The notes beneath the pieces are model-generated. The model searched no databases. It was not told where the DNA came from and was given only the letters and a program-made list of their open reading frames with translations. The position numbers and the translations under genes are program-made. A stretch of DNA of 64,000 bases from Bubalus kerabau (lineage: Eukaryota > Chordata > Mammalia > Artiodactyla > Bovidae), in assembly GCF_029407905.1 (NCBI RefSeq), contig NC_073624.1, positions 508,501 through 572,500 of the forward strand, read 5' to 3'. Position 1 is the first letter of the stretch. Every line of letters begins with the position of its first letter. This document shows positions 60,904 through 64,000 of this stretch, piece after piece.

Positions 60904-61185
60904 AGCTTCCCGAGTGGATCACTGGTTAAGAGTCTGCCTTGCAATGCAGGGGACACTGGTTCGATCCCTGGCCCAGGAAGATCCCACATGCCGTGGGGCA
61001 ACTAAGTCCATGCACCTCAACTACTGAGCCCTTGAGCCTAAAACCTGTGCTCTACAGAGAGGCCACTGCAATGAGAAGCCTGCAGCACCACAACCAGAGA
61101 GCAGCCCCCACTCACCCCGACTAGAGACAGCCTGAGCTCAGCAGCAAAGACCCAGCACAGCCAAAAATAAATAAAAAAATTTTAA
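60904..61185 (+). mobile_element. CHR-type tRNA SINE
   Basis: The head, CACTGGTTAAGAGTCTGCCT, contains the tRNA promoter box GGTTCGATCCC. The GCAACTAAGTCCATGC body and an AAATAAATAAAAAAA tail follow. It starts within ten bases of the mariner end. Confidence 0.9.
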
Positions 61186-61189
61186 AGGG

Positions 61190-61579
61190 AAGTAACCAAT
61201 GGTGAAGACTCACTCCTATGAAATTTATTCAAAACAGTTAAAAGATAAACTGAGACATGTTAAAAATTTTAAGTTTATTAGAGCAAAAAGTGATTACAAT
61301 CAGGCAGTCAGGCAGCCCAAACCGCAGACACAAAGGAGCGTGAGGAGCTGCTCAAAACAGAAGGCTTTAATAGGCAGGAAGGAGCGGGCATGAGCACGGG
61401 ATTGAGGCCGAAAGGGCACTGCGATAACCTAGAATGGAAGGGGATCTGAAAGAAACACGTGACTTCATCACTTCGCTGTGCACTGGAGACGAACGCAGTC
61501 CTGTAAATCAACTCTGCTCCAAGTAAAGCAAGATGCCTGCTGTCCCTGAAGTGGACCTAAAGGGTCCATCAGGCCATCC
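61190..61579. other. MOV10L1: MOV10L1 intron, probably repeat-derived
   Basis: Old, unassigned sequence. The phrase TGTAAATCAACTCTGCTCCA near 61505 resembles the end of a ruminant L1. Confidence 0.4.
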
Positions 61580-63045
61580 TGACCAAAATCTCAACAGGCA
61601 GCTGTAGAAACTGACGGGCTGAATCTAAAATCCCCAAGGAATGCCAACATGTAGGACAGTGCCATTCTGCAGAAGACGGACTCACTGGAGGCTGTCCCCT
61701 CGACTCTACAACCTACCACGAGGGCACCAGGAAGAGACTCTGTGGTGTGGCTGCGAGACAGACACACGCATCCGTGGAGCAGAACAGAGAGCTTAGGAGC
61801 AGATCCACAGGCACAGGCCAACTGGCTTTCAAAAAGGTGACAAGGTCACTCATTGGACAAAGGACAGTCTGTCTTTTCAACAAACGGTGCTGGGACAGGT
61901 GGACACCCTCTGCCCCTGGTCAACCCATACCTTGCATCATCTGTAAAAACGAAATAGGTCATAGCCATAAATACAAAGCTTCAAGCTGTAAAATTTCTAT
62001 TATAGAAAAAAACAGGAGAAAACCCTTATGACCTTGAGTTTGGCAGACTTATTAAACGTGTCATGAAACCACTGTCCATCAAAGAAAAACTGGTACACCG
62101 AACGTCATCAAAATTAAGAATTTCTGCTCTTCAAAAGGCACCACTAAAAACAATGAGGACACAAGCCACAGTCTGAGAAAACACTTGCAAAAAACACACC
62201 TCATAAAGGACTTGCACTGAGAATATGTGAACAATTCTCCAGACGAACAAAAATAAAGCAGATGATGGAGGCTGTGACCCATAGACCAGAGCAGGCGCTC
62301 TCACCAAGGCCAAGTGATGCCAGCAAGTGTTGGTCATCAGAGCAAGGACCGCTGAGCCCACAGGAGCCCCGCAGCACAGCTCACACCACCACAAGCAGCA
62401 AGACTGACCGCCCAGGGGCTGCGAGCTCGTGGGGCAAGTGGAGCCTCACACACGCTGGTGGGCACAGGCACGGCAGCCGCTGGAGGAGGGCCTGGCAGTG
62501 TCTCTGGATGCCCAGTGTGCACCAGCCGCTGTACACAGCCATGACACTGCCAGGCGCTTACCCAAGGGAAGGGAAAACGCCTGTCCACACGGGCCCTCAG
62601 GCATGATGCTCACAGCAGCTTCATCTGTGACGGCCACCACGATCAGCAAACAAGCCAGTGTCCAACCACAGGTGCCTGGATTAGTGAGCCAGGGTATGAT
62701 CTTATAAGGGAATATTACTCATAAAAAGGAATGAATTCATGCAAAAGTAAGGCTGAATCTCAAGATAATTAGCTGAGTGAAAGACACCAGGCAAAAAAGA
62801 GTAGGTCCTATATGTTTCCAATTAACGTAAATTCTATGAAAGGAAAACGAGCCTCTGGAGACTGGGCACTGGGGCACAGACAAGGCAGGACAGGGCACCA
62901 GGAAACGCCTGCGGAGCCAGACCCACTGCGGTCTTCACTGTGAGGATGGATCCAACGGGCATCCAAACGTCAAAATCATGAAACTGTACACTTGAAACTG
63001 GCATAACATTTTATGATCATTGTATCTCAGTAAACCTACTTTTTT
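61580..63045 (+). mobile_element. Old L1 3' portion, sense, diverged
   Basis: The order of phrases fits an L1 3' half: TCTTTTCAACAAACGGTGCT at about 61875, then GGAATATTACTCATAAAAAG near 62709, then the tail GAAACTGTACACTTGAAACT near 62980. Frames are broken and the middle is heavily diverged. Confidence 0.65.
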
Positions 63046-63232
63046 AAGGAGGAAAAATACTTGCAAAGGAGCATAAGGGGGGGACCATCTGTGCATTGAG
63101 AGGCCTGGCCTCCTGGTTCTGTCTCACCTGCTGCACTGCCGTGTCGTCCATCCTCTCATTTTTCAAAACAAGTAGGAAATACAGATTTTCTGAAGTGTGA
63201 AATGATCTGATTTTGAGTAACTTAATTTGTTG
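63046..63232. other. MOV10L1: MOV10L1 intron, short unassigned stretch
   Basis: A short open frame on the minus strand abuts GTGAGA near 63120, but it does not match the known protein, so it is not called an exon. Confidence 0.4.
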
Positions 63233-64000
63233 CTGTTGTTCAGTCGCTAAGTTATGTCCAACTCCTTGCAAACCCATGGACTGCAGCATGCCAGGCTTCC
63301 CTGTCCTAAAATCTGACACTGTTTCCACCGTTTCCCCATCTATTTGCCATGAAGTGATGGGAATGGATGCCATGATCATCGTTTTCTGAATGTTGAGATT
63401 TAAGCCAACTTTTTCACTCTCCTCTTTCACTTTCATCAAGAGGCTCTTCAGTTCCTCTTTGCTTTCTGCCATAAGGGTAGTGTGATCTGCGTATCTGAGA
63501 TTATTGATATTTCTCCTGGCAATCTTGATTCCAGCTCGTGCTTCTTCCAGTCCAGCGTTTCTCATGATGTACTCTGCATATAAGTTAAATAAGCAGGGTG
63601 ACAATATACAGCCTTGATGTACTCCTTTTCCTATTTGGAACCAGTCTGTTGTTCCATGTCCAGTTCTAACTGTTGCTTCCTGACCTGCATACAGATTTCT
63701 CAGGAGACAGGAAAGGTGGTCTGGTATTCCCACCTCTTTAAGAACTTTCCACAGTTTTTGTGATCCACGCAGTCAAAGGCTTTGGCGTGGTAAATAAAGC
63801 AGAAGTAGATGCTTTTCTGGAACTCTCTTGCTTTTTCCATGATCCAACAGATGTTGGCAAGTTGATCTCTGGTTCCTCTGCCTTTTCTAAATCCAGCTTG
63901 AACATCTGGAAGTTCTCAGTTCATGTACCGTTGAAACCTCACTGGGAGAATACTGAGCATTACTTTGCTAGCACGTGAGATGAGTGCAACTGTGCAATAG
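63233..64000 (-). mobile_element. BovB LINE, antisense, internally deleted, running off the right edge
   Basis: The 3' tail (63233 to about 63305) passes directly into reverse-transcriptase sequence (63306 onward). It lacks about 0.5 kb that the copy at 5503-6819 has between these parts. The open frame 63733-63044 carries YADH in place of YADD. Dead copy. Confidence 0.88.

Noticed and set aside
63104..63200. Possible further MOV10L1 exon before GTGAGA
   Set aside because: The translated frame does not resemble the known protein, and the expected preceding exon sequence was not found in the window.

Overview
The window is nuclear DNA from a ruminant, probably a bovid. The evidence is the ruminant-specific repeats found throughout: the BovB LINE, the Bov-tA and Bov-A2 SINEs, CHR-type tRNA SINEs and a ruminant L1. 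The genes match the order MOV10L1 - PANX2 - TRABD - SELENOO, known from human 22q13.33. All four lie on the minus strand here, so transcription runs right to left.

Layout, left to right. Positions 1-15031 hold the 5' five coding exons of SELENOO. Its last exons, with the selenocysteine codon and SECIS element, lie off the left edge. Intron 1 (10.7 kb) is filled by an old antisense L1 carrying a nested BovB and several SINEs. A GC-rich promoter at about 14.2-15.8 kb contains a small SINE scrap. Positions 15.2-19.7 kb are intergenic, GC-rich and mostly unassigned, with a few exon-like open segments. TRABD is complete in its coding part (19767-22269, nine coding exons). Its first non-coding exon is probably in a CpG island at 26.4-27.1 kb that carries paired ZNF143-like motifs. 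PANX2 is complete (30547-37221, three exons), with a Tigger relic and a Bov-tA in intron 1. Positions 37.8-44.5 kb are intergenic and contain a truncated ruminant L1 with perfect target-site duplications, CHR and Bov SINEs and a 2.1-kb Tigger fossil. From 44989 rightward lie the 13 3'-most coding exons of MOV10L1, including all helicase motifs. Its introns carry a rearranged L1/BovB cluster, a nearly full-length mariner fossil and more LINE fragments up to the right edge.

The exon phases of each gene join without a frame break, every intron is GT-AG, and the protein ends and lengths fit known orthologues. All four genes therefore look functional. They do not form a pathway. SELENOO is a mitochondrial AMPylating pseudokinase, TRABD a mitochondrial outer-membrane TraB protein, PANX2 a pannexin pore protein and MOV10L1 the germline piRNA-precursor helicase. 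What they share is a compact head-to-tail arrangement. I found no CRISPR array, operon, phage, tRNA/rRNA gene or new multi-gene system. The most notable items are unassigned exon-like segments between TRABD and SELENOO, transposon rearrangements, promoter-proximal motifs and minisatellites. Comparisons with other species rest on memory, not on a search.
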